Part shown: positions 53,084 through 61,946 of the stretch, piece by piece
How the letters are laid out: every line of letters starts with the position of its first letter
Position numbering within the stretch: the stretch's first letter is position 1
Made by a program: the position numbers and the translations under genes
The notes under the pieces: model-generated
Told to the model about the DNA's origin: nothing
Database searches by the model: none
What the model saw: the letters and a program-made list of their open reading frames with translations, nothing else
Source of the DNA: Collinsella sp.
GTDB taxonomy: Bacteria > Actinomycetota > Coriobacteriia > Coriobacteriales > Coriobacteriaceae
Assembly (NCBI GenBank): GCA_018381235.1
Contig: JAGZSF010000014.1
Location: 10,743 to 74,742 of the forward strand
Length of the DNA: 64,000 nt
Direction: 5' to 3'

Positions 53084-54112
53084 CTAGCGTTGTACGTAGG
53101 CGCGGACCAGCTCGTAGGTATTGCGCACGCCGTCGATGTGGCTGCGCTCGTAGTTGTGGCTCGCGTACACGCCGGGGCCGATCAGGCCGTGACGGATGTC
53201 GTAGCCGGCCGAGAGCGTGGCCTCAACGTCCGAGCCGTAGTGCGGATACACATCGATGGCGTAATCGAGCTCCAGCTCGCGCGCGATGTTGGACAGCGTG
53301 GTTACCAGGTCGTAGTTGTACGGACCGCCCGAATCCTTGGCGCAAATCGACACCATGCGCTCGGTGCAGCCCAGGTCGTCGCCCACGCAGCCCATGTCAA
53401 CGCTGATCATCTCGCGCGTGTCGGCCGGCACGAAAGCACCGCCGTGGCCGACCTCCTCGTACACGGTAAAGAGCAGCGACACCTTGCGCGAAAGCGACAC
53501 CTCGCCGTCAGCAACAGCGCGGGCCAGACCCAGCAGAATCGACGCCGACAGCTTGTCATCCAGGAAGCGGCTCTTGATGTAGCCGCTCTCCGTCACCGTG
53601 GTACGCGGATCCATAGCGATGATGTCGCCGGTCTGAATGCCCAGCTCAAGCACATCGTCCTTGCTGTCGACATTCTCATCGAGCAGGATTTCCATGTTCT
53701 TCTCGATGGTCTTGACCGGCTCGTCGGCCACATGCGCCGAAGGCTCGGTATTGAGGACCACGCCCGTGTAGACATTGCCGTCGCGCGTGTAGACGGTGCA
53801 GTTCTCGCCATCGGCCGTAGACCACTGATGCCCGCCGAGCGTCGTGGGGCGCAGGCGACCATTGTCCTTAATGGAGCGCACCATGGCGCCCAGGGTATCG
53901 ACATGGCTCGCCAGTACGAGCGGCTCACCCTCGCCACCAAGTTCAACGAGCACGTTGCCCTTATTGGAGCGCTCGGGCCCAAAGCCCATATCGCGCAACG
54001 TCTCCATCAGATAATCAGTCGCCGCACGGGTATAGCCCGTAGGCGAAGCAATCGAGGTAAGCGCTTTCAACTGGTCAGTAATATAGGAGAGCGTAGAATC
54101 CATCTTGGACAC
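53084..54112 (-). CDS. M42 family glutamyl aminopeptidase-type metallopeptidase
   Basis: 342 residues. M42 enzymes are cobalt/zinc aminopeptidases forming tetrahedral dodecamers. Metal and catalytic residues: ASHVDTLGA (His/Asp), SRFLDDKLSA (bridging Asp), YEEVGHGGAF (Glu-Glu), SVDMG, and ASHNYERSHIDG (His) near the end. The start is read as GTG 54112, with AAAGGGTGA 5 nt upstream; ATG 54103 lies nearer the conserved part but has no site at good distance. Stand-alone gene. Confidence 0.9.
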   Translation of the reverse strand: MSKMDSTLSYITDQLKALTSIASPTGYTRAATDYLMETLRDMGFGPERSNKGNVLVELGGEGEPLVLASHVDTLGAMVRSIKDNGRLRPTTLGGHQWSTADGENCTVYTRDGNVYTGVVLNTEPSAHVADEPVKTIEKNMEILLDENVDSKDDVLELGIQTGDIIAMDPRTTVTESGYIKSRFLDDKLSASILLGLARAVADGEVSLSRKVSLLFTVYEEVGHGGAFVPADTREMISVDMGCVGDDLGCTERMVSICAKDSGGPYNYDLVTTLSNIARELELDYAIDVYPHYGSDVEATLSAGYDIRHGLIGPGVYASHNYERSHIDGVRNTYELVRAYVQR

Positions 54113-54234
54113 CAAAGTCACCCTTTCATATCGAATTAAACCCACAGCAACGATACCACCGCGAACCATCTTTTTACCTAGCGAGATGACCCATCGAGCT
54201 CTTCAGAACTGCGCCCGCCACGATAACGAGCCGT

Positions 54235-54359
54235 CGGGCCCCTGCCCGTTTGCCCCACAATCTTTCCGCAGGACGGAGGAAGCCCCCGCCGCACGAAGTG
54301 CGCAGCGGGGGCTTCCGACATGTCCGAGGACGATTGTGGGGCTAACGGGCAGGGGCCCG
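54235..54359. terminator. Composite 125-bp palindrome after the fucO-like gene
   Basis: Outer arms 54235-54262 and 54332-54359 pair over 28 nt with one mismatch. Nested inside, GGAAGCCCCCGC (54278-54289) pairs with GCGGGGGCTTCC (54305-54316), capped by CGCAC/GTGCG around a GAA loop. It lies 10 bp downstream of the fucO-like gene, so it could stop its transcript. Its size and nesting are unusual for a plain terminator. It shares GCCCCACAA with the palindrome at 250-327. Confidence 0.65.
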
Positions 54360-54369
54360 CCGAACCAAG

Positions 54370-55578
54370 TTAGGCAGCCGGGCAGATCTTCTTGAAGAGC
54401 TCGATGACGTCGTCGAGCGTCGCCTCGCGCGGGTTACCCGGGAAGCAGGCGTCGGCCATGGCGTCCTTGGCCAGAACCTCGATCTCGTCGGCCTTCATAG
54501 CCTCGCAGACGTGCGGGATATTCACGTCGGCGGAAAGCTGCTTGACGGCGGCGATAGCGGCGTCGGCAGCCTCGCCGGTGCTCATGCCCGTGGTGTCAAC
54601 ACCCATGGCAAGGGCAACCTTGGCCAGGCGCTCAGCGCAAACCGGCTTGTTGAACTCCATGGCGATCGGCAGCAGCATGGCGCAAGCGACGCCGTGCGGG
54701 GTGTCGTAGTGAGCAGACAGGGTGTGAGCCATTGCGTGGTCGATGCCCAGGCCAACGTTGGAGAAGCCCATGCCGGCGACATACTGGCCAAGGGCCATGC
54801 CCTCGCGGCCGGAGCCGGGCTGGCCGGACTTGGCCTCGGCGACGGAGTCACGCAGGTTCTCGCTGATCAGCTTAATAGCCTCAAAGTGGAACATGTCAGA
54901 GAGCTCCCAAGCACCCTTGGTGGTGTAGCCCTCGATAGCGTGGGTCAGAGCGTCCATACCAGTGGAAGCGGTCAGGCCGGCGGGCATGGAAGCCATCATG
55001 TCAGGATCGACGACGGCAACCTCGGGGGCGTCGTTGGTGTCGACGCACACGAACTTGCGGACCTTCTCGGGGTCGGTGATGACGTAGTTGATGGTCACCT
55101 CGGCGGCGGTACCGGCGGTCGTCGGCACGGCGATGGTGAACACGGCGTGGTTCTTAGTCGGAGCAACGCCCTCGAGGCTGCGGACGTCGGCGAACTCGGG
55201 GTTGTTGATGATGATGCCGATGGCCTTAGCGGTGTCCATGGAGGAGCCGCCACCGATGGTCACGATAGCGTCAGCTTCGGCGGCCTTGAAGGCCTCGACG
55301 CCGTCCTTGACGTTCTGGATCGTGGGGTTGGGCTTAATCTCGGAGTAGAGGCTCCAAGCGATGCCGGCGGCGTCGAGCTCGTCGGTCACCTTAGCGGTAA
55401 CGCCGAACTTGACCAGGTCGGGGTCGGAGCAGACGAAGATCTTCTTGTAGCCGCGACGCTGGAGCTCACCGGGGATCTCCTTGATGGCGCCGGAACCATG
55501 ATAAGAAATGGTATTGAGAACGAAACGATTAGCCGTTGATAGCCTCCCATCGTGTGCGGGGCACCCATAACGCCCCAC
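54370..55578 (-). CDS. fucO: Lactaldehyde reductase-like iron alcohol dehydrogenase
   Basis: About 388-402 residues of the Fe-dependent ADH family, closest to FucO (lactaldehyde to propanediol). GGGSSMDTAKAIGI, NNPEFADVRSLEGV, TTAGTAAEVTINYVITD, and iron-ligand His in MDALTHAIEG, MAHTLSAHYDTPHG are kept. Coordinates run to the first canonical start, GTG 55578, which lacks a good ribosome site. The family N-terminus (MANR) aligns with codons ACG-GCT-AAT-CGT at 55536, where ACG has GGGAGG exactly 6 nt upstream. The true start may be ACG, or ATG changed to ACG. Likely ferments fucose/rhamnose products, though no fuc genes adjoin. Confidence 0.9.
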   Translation of the reverse strand: MGRYGCPAHDGRLSTANRFVLNTISYHGSGAIKEIPGELQRRGYKKIFVCSDPDLVKFGVTAKVTDELDAAGIAWSLYSEIKPNPTIQNVKDGVEAFKAAEADAIVTIGGGSSMDTAKAIGIIINNPEFADVRSLEGVAPTKNHAVFTIAVPTTAGTAAEVTINYVITDPEKVRKFVCVDTNDAPEVAVVDPDMMASMPAGLTASTGMDALTHAIEGYTTKGAWELSDMFHFEAIKLISENLRDSVAEAKSGQPGSGREGMALGQYVAGMGFSNVGLGIDHAMAHTLSAHYDTPHGVACAMLLPIAMEFNKPVCAERLAKVALAMGVDTTGMSTGEAADAAIAAVKQLSADVNIPHVCEAMKADEIEVLAKDAMADACFPGNPREATLDDVIELFKKICPAA

Positions 55579-55701
55579 GCTATGAGTCCCATCCTAACGC
55601 TTTTGAAACAAAAAGCACGTGAGAACATCAAAATCGTTAAAGCGTTTCAACAGAAGATGAAAAATAGTGCGGCAAAGGGACAGCCCCTTTGCCGCATTCG
55701 G

Positions 55702-56418
55702 CTACTTTCGACAGCCCTCTTTCCAGGCATCGGCCGCACATTTCCAGCGTAAGCGTAAGTCGCGCTCGCGGTCGATAAACATGATGGCAAACGCGACAAA
55801 CAGCAGCAAACTCGCCACGACGATGGCGTGCAGCCCCATGCGCTCAATACACCAGTTGCCCAGCACGGCGCCAAACACAAAGGTAAAGATCACGCCAAAG
55901 TACAGCACGCCGTTTTCCAAAAAGCCGCGCCTGTGGGTGATGATGTAATCGTCCACGTTTTGCAGCGCGTTGCGCAAGTTGCCGATGCACATGGTCGTAG
56001 CGATGCCGTGACCGTGGATCTTGCGGAAGCTCTCGACCTGCATGCCGCAGGCAAACGAGGTGAGGCAGTTGGCGAGCAGGTTGAAATTGCCGCCCGGGAT
56101 AAAGCTCACACCCAGCAAGATGACGGCTTCAAAGAACACCGTCACTTGGCGCCAGTGAATCACGCTGCCAAACCGCTCGTGTACCAGGTCGGCAAGCATA
56201 ATGCCCACGGCAAACGACACCACAGGGAAGAAGTAGCGCCCCGCAAGTGCCCAATTGCCCTCCGAGATGCTCACGCCCACAAGCAGGATGTTGCCCGTCT
56301 GCGCGTTTGCGAAAACATGGTCGCGCCCAATGTACGAATACACATCCATAAAGCCGCCGGCGAGCGCCAGGATAATGCCCAGTTCGATGGACTCCGATAT
56401 CTGTTTGGCACGCTGCAT
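55702..56418 (-). CDS. YoaK/DUF1275 family membrane protein
   Basis: 238 residues with six or so helices; GGFMDVYSYIGRDHVFANAQTGNILLVGV is the family signature, and CGMQVESFRKIHGHGIATTMCIGNLR follows. DUF1275 proteins are small transport-like membrane proteins of unknown substrate. ATG 56418 follows AAGGAGG. The frame extends much further upstream without coding character. Divergent from the YgiQ gene by 253 bp. Confidence 0.88.
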   Translation of the reverse strand: MQRAKQISESIELGIILALAGGFMDVYSYIGRDHVFANAQTGNILLVGVSISEGNWALAGRYFFPVVSFAVGIMLADLVHERFGSVIHWRQVTVFFEAVILLGVSFIPGGNFNLLANCLTSFACGMQVESFRKIHGHGIATTMCIGNLRNALQNVDDYIITHRRGFLENGVLYFGVIFTFVFGAVLGNWCIERMGLHAIVVASLLLFVAFAIMFIDRERDLRLRWKCAADAWKEGCRK

Positions 56419-56600
56419 CGTCGTGCATCCTCCTTGTTGACGACCCTCTCGTGCGTTGGCGGAAACATAGCCGCCGTTCATACTGTAACCCATTGACAAC
56501 ATGGCGTGCGCGCGAGACGGCTCCTTCGACACGGGGATACACAGTCTGGAAACAAACGGCACCCGCATCGACACGCCGATCCGCCAGCCCATGTACTCCA

Positions 56601-56640
56601 CCAGTCTTTTTAGCCCCGTCCCAAAAAGACTGGTTACAAT
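56601..56640 (+). promoter_or_regulatory. Inverted repeat overlapping candidate promoter of the YgiQ gene
   Basis: CCAGTCTTTTT (56601-56611) and AAAAAGACTGG (56623-56633) are perfect 11-nt arms, with TACAAT (56635-56640) directly after, 32 nt before the GTG start. It could be an operator over the -35/spacer region or a small terminator for reads from upstream. Confidence 0.4.
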
Positions 56641-56671
56641 TACGTGCAGCATACAAACACCGGGAGGGATC

Positions 56672-58807
56672 GTGGCAAAAAAGCCTCAGCACGCTCAGAA
56701 TAACCAGCGCAGTCAGCAGGGCAAACAGGGCCAGCGGCAAAAGCGCGGCGGCAAGGCCCAGGGCGGCCACGCCGCTCATACCCCGGCAGCGCCCGCCCGT
56801 CCCTGGCGCCCGGGCCGCGATAAGTTCCTCCCCGTCAGCCGCGCCGATATGGACGCGCGCGGTTGGGACCAGTGTGACTTCATCTACATCTGCGGCGACG
56901 CCTACGTGGACCACCCCAGCTTTGGTATGGCCATCATCAGCCGCGTACTCGACGCGCACGGCTACAAAGTGGGCATCATCTGCCAACCCGACTGGACCGA
57001 TCCCGCCAGCATCAGCGTGCTCGGTGAGCCGCGCCTGGGCTTTTTGGTCAGCGCCGGCAACATGGACTCCATGGTCAACCACTATTCGGTAACCAAGCAC
57101 CGCCGCCACACCGACGCCTATACCCCCGGCGGCGAGGAAGGTCACCGCCCCAACCGTGCCGTCACGGTCTACGGCAATCTCATCCGTCAGACGTTTAAGG
57201 ACGCTCCCATCATTATCGGCGGCATCGAGGCAAGCCTGCGCCGCCTGGCCCACTACGACTACTGGCAGGACAAGCTCAAGCGCTCGGTGCTGCTCGACTC
57301 GGGCGCCGACATCCTCATCTACGGCATGGGCGAGCACGCAATCGTCGAGATAGCCGACGCGCTCGACGCGGGGCTGCCCGTCGATCAGATCACCTATATC
57401 AACGGCACCGTCTACCGCACCAGCTCGCTCGACGAGGTCTACGACTACGACTTGCTGCCCAGCTGGGACGACCTTGCCGCCGACAAGCTCAATTACGCGC
57501 GCAGCTTTAACGTACAGCAGCAGAACATGGACCCCATCACCGGGCATCGTCTGGTAGAGCCCTACCCCAACAGCGTCTATGTGGTGCAGAACCCACCGTC
57601 GGCCACGCTCACCACCGACGAGATGGACGAGGTGGCCGAACTCCCCTACGCACGCGATTGGCATCCCGATTACGACGCGGCGGGCGGCGTGCCGGCCTTT
57701 GCCGAGATCAAGTTTTCCATTAGCTCCAACCGCGGCTGTTTTGGTGAGTGCTCGTTTTGCGCGCTGACCTTCCACCAGGGCCGCGTGCTGCAGATGCGCA
57801 GCCACGACTCGATCATGCGCGAGGCCGAGCTGCTCACGCGCGATCCCGAGTTTAAGGGCTACATCAACGACGTGGGCGGGCCGACGGCCAACTTTAGCCG
57901 CCCTGCCTGCGACAAGCAGCTCAAGCACGGCGTGTGCAAGAACAAGCGCTGCCTATGGCCGAGCGTGTGCAAGAACATGGTGGTCGACGAGAGCGGCTAC
58001 ACGCAGCTGCTGCGCGACCTGCGCCAGCTGCCGGGCGTCAAGAAGGTCTTCGTCCGCAGCGGCATCCGTTTTGACTACACTATGGCCGATGCCTCGGACG
58101 AGTTTTTGCGCGAGCTGCTGGAGCACCATGTCTCGGGCCAGCTACGCGTGGCGCCCGAGCATGTGAGCGACGCGGTGCTCTCCGTGATGGGCAAGCCGAG
58201 CCGCGCCGTCTACGATGCGTTCTGTCGCAAATTTGAGCGCCTGAACCGCGAGTACGGACTCAAGCAGTACGTGGTGCCGTATCTGATCTCGAGCCATCCC
58301 GGATCGACGATGAAGGAAGCCGTGGACCTTGCCGAGGCCGTGCGCGACATGGGCTACATGCCCGAGCAGGTGCAGGACTTCTACCCCACACCGTCCACTA
58401 TGTCGACCTGCATGTACTACACCGGCGTGGATCCGCGCACCATGGAGCCGATCTATGTGGCGCGCGACCCGCATGAGAAGGCCATGCAGCGCGCGCTCAT
58501 CCAGTATCGCAAGCCCGAGAACTACAAGCTGGTGCGCGAGGCGCTAGAGAAGGCCGGGCGTCGTGATCTGATCGGCTATACCAAGCATTGCCTGATTCGC
58601 CCCGTGCCGCCACGCCCGGGCGAGACGTCTGCCGGCGGTGGGCATGGCACCGGCAAGAAGGGCGGCAAGGCCCACGGTGGCGCCGCCGGCAAGGGTCCCA
58701 AGGGCAGCAAGGATCACGGCGGTATGTCCCGCGCGCAGAACACTGCCGGTCGCAATCGCGCGGCACAGGGGCGTCAGGGCGCCAACGGAGGCGGCAGACG
58801 CAACTAG
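56672..58807 (+). CDS. YgiQ family radical SAM protein
   Basis: 711 residues. The N-terminus has a basic Gln/Lys/Gly tail; the family part begins at FLPVSRADMDARGWDQ. The radical SAM cluster RGCFGECSFCA (CxxxCxxC, about residue 355) binds 4Fe-4S and SAM. Later blocks VRSGIRFDYT, LRVAPEHVSD and VPYLISSHPGST are family features, and GVDPRTMEPIYVARDPHEKAMQ is the C-terminal block. A Gly/Lys-rich tail ends it. Substrate unknown for the family. GTG 56672 follows GGGAGGG. Confidence 0.93.
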   Translation: MAKKPQHAQNNQRSQQGKQGQRQKRGGKAQGGHAAHTPAAPARPWRPGRDKFLPVSRADMDARGWDQCDFIYICGDAYVDHPSFGMAIISRVLDAHGYKVGIICQPDWTDPASISVLGEPRLGFLVSAGNMDSMVNHYSVTKHRRHTDAYTPGGEEGHRPNRAVTVYGNLIRQTFKDAPIIIGGIEASLRRLAHYDYWQDKLKRSVLLDSGADILIYGMGEHAIVEIADALDAGLPVDQITYINGTVYRTSSLDEVYDYDLLPSWDDLAADKLNYARSFNVQQQNMDPITGHRLVEPYPNSVYVVQNPPSATLTTDEMDEVAELPYARDWHPDYDAAGGVPAFAEIKFSISSNRGCFGECSFCALTFHQGRVLQMRSHDSIMREAELLTRDPEFKGYINDVGGPTANFSRPACDKQLKHGVCKNKRCLWPSVCKNMVVDESGYTQLLRDLRQLPGVKKVFVRSGIRFDYTMADASDEFLRELLEHHVSGQLRVAPEHVSDAVLSVMGKPSRAVYDAFCRKFERLNREYGLKQYVVPYLISSHPGSTMKEAVDLAEAVRDMGYMPEQVQDFYPTPSTMSTCMYYTGVDPRTMEPIYVARDPHEKAMQRALIQYRKPENYKLVREALEKAGRRDLIGYTKHCLIRPVPPRPGETSAGGGHGTGKKGGKAHGGAAGKGPKGSKDHGGMSRAQNTAGRNRAAQGRQGANGGGRRN

Positions 58808-58852
58808 CGCGGCGAGGCGGCATGCCGCCGTTGGCGACACGACACGCCCCAC

Positions 58853-58904
58853 CAATAAAATGCCGCTCGCTGGGGCGTCGCAGAACGATTCCCCGGCGAG
58901 CGGC
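58853..58904 (-). terminator. Terminator of the beta-glucoside operon
   Basis: GCCGCTCGCTGGGG (58862-58875) pairs with CCCCGGCGAGCGGC (58891-58904) with one G-T-type change; on the minus strand ATTTTATT follows. It may also stop the convergent YgiQ gene. Confidence 0.75.
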
Positions 58905-58933
58905 CGATTAATATTGTCTATCTCAAAACGTCG

Positions 58934-60304
58934 TTACTTTTTGTCGAAACGACCATAGAGCGCAAACGAGAGCGCCGCAGAGATAACCCAAGTCAAAGCG
59001 ATGCAGACGACAATCATGATCAGGTTCATGGGATTGCCGCTTGGATCGGCATAAACGGGCAACGAGGTAATGCCGGGAATAACAAAGCCGAAGCACTTTG
59101 CGCCGAGAACAACGGTAAGCGCACCGCCAATGCCATCCGCAATCATCGCAGCGATAAGCGGAGTCCTGTTAGGAACCTGAACGGTAAACAAGGCGGGCTC
59201 GGAAATTCCCATAAATGCTGAGAAGGCGCACGTCATTGCAGCGGACTTGAGCTTTTCGTCGGTCATGCGCAGGGCTGCACCAAAAGACGCACCGCTTTCG
59301 GCGAGGTTATGGCAGAAAGAGATCGGGAGCAGATAGTCATACCCAAGCGTTGCGATATTGGAAATCTGGATAGGGCTCGTTGACTGATGCATGCCGAAGA
59401 GCACGATAAGCGGCATAAAGAAGCCCAGCAGAAAACCGGCAACGGGGCCTAACGTCGAGAATAGCCAGACGATACCGTTGGCAAGACCAAGACCGCACCA
59501 GGCACCAATCGGAGCGAGCACAAACAGGTTGACGGGAATCACGATAGCAAGGGAGAGCGCCGGAACGACAACGAGCTTAAAAAGATCCGGCACGACTTTG
59601 TCGATTGCACGATATACAAAAGACAAGCCAATGACGCCAAAGATAACCGGGAACACGGAATCGGCGTAGCTAAAAATCGGCACCGCAAAACCGAACAGCG
59701 CAAGGGGCGTCTCGCCCGTACCGACAGCGTTGACAATGGTCGGGTACATCAGCGATCCGGCAACACAAAGCGCAAGCGAACGGTTGACCCGGAACTTATC
59801 AGCTGTAGACATTGCCAGCAAAAACGGCAAGAAGTAGAACGGGATATCCGAAATCATATTGAATATCGCAAAGTCGCCGGCACCCGTGTCGATTCCAAAA
59901 GCCGCGATAGCAGCCAGGATGCCCTTTACGATGCCTCCCGCCACCAGTGCGGGAATGATAGCGGAAAAGATGCCGGTGATGATATCGAATACGCGAGCCG
60001 AACCTTTTTGGAGCTCAGGCTGCTCGGCGTCGGCGGAGACCTCGCCACCCATCCTGTCACCTAGCATGGGCTCCAATTCGTCATATACCGACCCCACGCT
60101 GGCGCCGATGATAACTTGCCACTGTCCGTCTTTAACCTGCGCGCCCAAGGCGCCGTCAAGCGTCTTAAGGGCCTCCAGGTCTGCCTTGCTATCGTCCTTC
60201 AGGTTGAATCTGAGCCTTGTAATGCAGTGCGTTGCCATAACAACGTTATCGGCGCCGCCCACGAGCTCGAGGACACGAGCGGCCAGTTCCTTCTTGTCTG
60301 CCAC
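58934..60304 (-). CDS. PTS beta-glucoside-type EIIBC transporter
   Basis: 456 residues. The EIIB domain (1-85) carries the phospho-Cys motif MATHCITRLRFNL. A linker follows, then the EIIC membrane domain with ten or so helices (GIFSAIIPALVAGGIVKGI, FGMHQSTSPIQISNIATLG). EIIA is absent and must come from another gene. It imports and phosphorylates a beta-glucoside. GTG 60304 is chosen because TAGGAG is 8 nt upstream; GTG 60313 abuts it. It starts 11 bp after the GH1 gene. Confidence 0.93.
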   Translation of the reverse strand: MADKKELAARVLELVGGADNVVMATHCITRLRFNLKDDSKADLEALKTLDGALGAQVKDGQWQVIIGASVGSVYDELEPMLGDRMGGEVSADAEQPELQKGSARVFDIITGIFSAIIPALVAGGIVKGILAAIAAFGIDTGAGDFAIFNMISDIPFYFLPFLLAMSTADKFRVNRSLALCVAGSLMYPTIVNAVGTGETPLALFGFAVPIFSYADSVFPVIFGVIGLSFVYRAIDKVVPDLFKLVVVPALSLAIVIPVNLFVLAPIGAWCGLGLANGIVWLFSTLGPVAGFLLGFFMPLIVLFGMHQSTSPIQISNIATLGYDYLLPISFCHNLAESGASFGAALRMTDEKLKSAAMTCAFSAFMGISEPALFTVQVPNRTPLIAAMIADGIGGALTVVLGAKCFGFVIPGITSLPVYADPSGNPMNLIMIVVCIALTWVISAALSFALYGRFDKK

Positions 60305-60315
60305 GACAATCACTC

Positions 60316-61794
60316 CTACCCAAGATCCTCGCCATTAGTGGCGATACATTTCTGATACCAATAGAAAGAGTCTTTACGCGAGCGCTCCGCAGTGCCGTTG
60401 CCGCAATTATCCAGATCGACATAGATAAGCCCGTAGCGCTTGTCCATCGTAAGAGGACCGCAGGCAACAAGGTCAATGAATCCCCAGATCATGTATCCGC
60501 GCACGTCAACGCCATCGATCACCGCTTCTTTAAGGCACTTTATGTGCTGGCGCAAATAATCGATTCGATACTCGTCGTGGATGCTGCCATCCTCCTCGAC
60601 TACATCAGATGTACCGAGGCCGTTCTCGGCGATATACAGGGGCAGCCCATAGCGGTCATACATCTGGTTAAGGGTAACCCTCAGGCCAATGGGATCGAGC
60701 TGCCAGCCCCACTCACTCGTCTCGAGATAAGGGTTCTTGTTTGCCATGACCAGATTTCCCGCAGTCTTCTCCCATCCCTGATCGCAGGTGGATACCTGGG
60801 AAAAGTAGTACGAGAAGGCCAGGAAGTCGACCGTGTTGCGAGCGATGAGCTCTTCATCGCCCGGCTCCATTTGAATCTCGATATCGCACGCGTCGAAATA
60901 GCGATTCATATAAGCGGGGTATTTTCCACGAGCCATCACGTCCGTATAGAACCAGTTGGAATACTGGTCGTCGTGAATAGCCTGCATGTTATCTTCGGGA
61001 CGGCAGGTGGCGGGATACGTACAGAATCGAGCGATCATGCCGCCAACGGGAGTATCGGGCGAAAGACGATGGACAATCTCGACGGCACGCGCATTGGCAA
61101 CGAACTCGTGGTGCAGGCACTGGAAGATGGCTCGATCGAAGTTCTCCCCCTCTTCGTCTTTGACCAGACAGACCCCGTCCCAAGGCGAAAAACGCGCTGC
61201 ATTGAACTCGTTAAAAGGCAGCCAGAAATCGACCAGATCGCCCAATTCCGTAACGATTGTCTCGACATAGCGGGCGAAGAAATCAATCGTCTTGCGATTC
61301 TTCCATCCCCCATATGTGGTGACAAGATTTACCGGGATGTCATAGTGGAGCATGGTGACGAAGGTTTTAATGCCGTGCTTTTTGCACTCACCCAGCATGC
61401 TTCGATACCACTCGATGCCTTCGCGGTTAGGCTCAAGATCATCTCCGTTAGGATAGATTCGGCTCCAGCAAATAGAAGTGCGGAACAGCTTGAGGCCCAT
61501 CTCCGCAAAAAGCGCGATGTCCTCACGGTAGTGATGATAGAAGTCGTTACCGCGCCTAAACGGGTAGAACTCAACACCATCATCTGCGAGAGCGTTCATT
61601 AGTTCGTCATGGCAGAAGGGGTTGTTTTGATGCTTGTCCTCAATCTGGTCATGAGTCCAGGTACCATCCAGCCATCGACAATCCTGCGTCGACTTTCCCT
61701 TTCCGCCCTCATTCCAGGCGCCATCGGCCTGCGAGCACGATATGGCTCCGCCCCATAAAAAGTCGGAGTCAAACCCATGTTTTAACTTACTCAT
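60316..61794 (-). CDS. GH1 6-phospho-beta-glucosidase
   Basis: 492 residues, normal GH1 length. It hydrolyses the phosphorylated beta-glucoside delivered by the adjacent EIIBC. The N-terminal FLWGGAISCSQADGAWNEGGKG, the acid/base Glu in LPFNEFN (about residue 190) and the nucleophile Glu in YIAENGLG (about 390) are present. ATG 61794 follows AAGGAGGG. First gene of the two-gene operon, divergent from the AraC regulator. Confidence 0.95.
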   Translation of the reverse strand: MSKLKHGFDSDFLWGGAISCSQADGAWNEGGKGKSTQDCRWLDGTWTHDQIEDKHQNNPFCHDELMNALADDGVEFYPFRRGNDFYHHYREDIALFAEMGLKLFRTSICWSRIYPNGDDLEPNREGIEWYRSMLGECKKHGIKTFVTMLHYDIPVNLVTTYGGWKNRKTIDFFARYVETIVTELGDLVDFWLPFNEFNAARFSPWDGVCLVKDEEGENFDRAIFQCLHHEFVANARAVEIVHRLSPDTPVGGMIARFCTYPATCRPEDNMQAIHDDQYSNWFYTDVMARGKYPAYMNRYFDACDIEIQMEPGDEELIARNTVDFLAFSYYFSQVSTCDQGWEKTAGNLVMANKNPYLETSEWGWQLDPIGLRVTLNQMYDRYGLPLYIAENGLGTSDVVEEDGSIHDEYRIDYLRQHIKCLKEAVIDGVDVRGYMIWGFIDLVACGPLTMDKRYGLIYVDLDNCGNGTAERSRKDSFYWYQKCIATNGEDLG

Positions 61795-61863
61795 TTGCCC
61801 TCCTTGATCGGATGCTCCAGCGGATAACCCAATACTAGGAAGAACAAGATGCATAAGATATCG

Positions 61864-61902
61864 CATAGAAAGCGTTTGTTTATAACATTTTTTAGATATA
61901 AT
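61864..61902. promoter_or_regulatory. Divergent promoter region of the beta-glucoside module
   Basis: TATAAT (61897-61902) is a strong -10 for the AraC gene, with a weak TTTGTT -35 16 bp before it. On the minus strand ACAAACGCTTTC (about 61868-61879) matches the centre of a catabolite-response element but lacks its outer bases. Regulator binding is likely here. Confidence 0.5.
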
Positions 61903-61946
61903 ACCGTTTAAGGCATCGATTCTACCGTTCACCCCTGGAGCACCCC

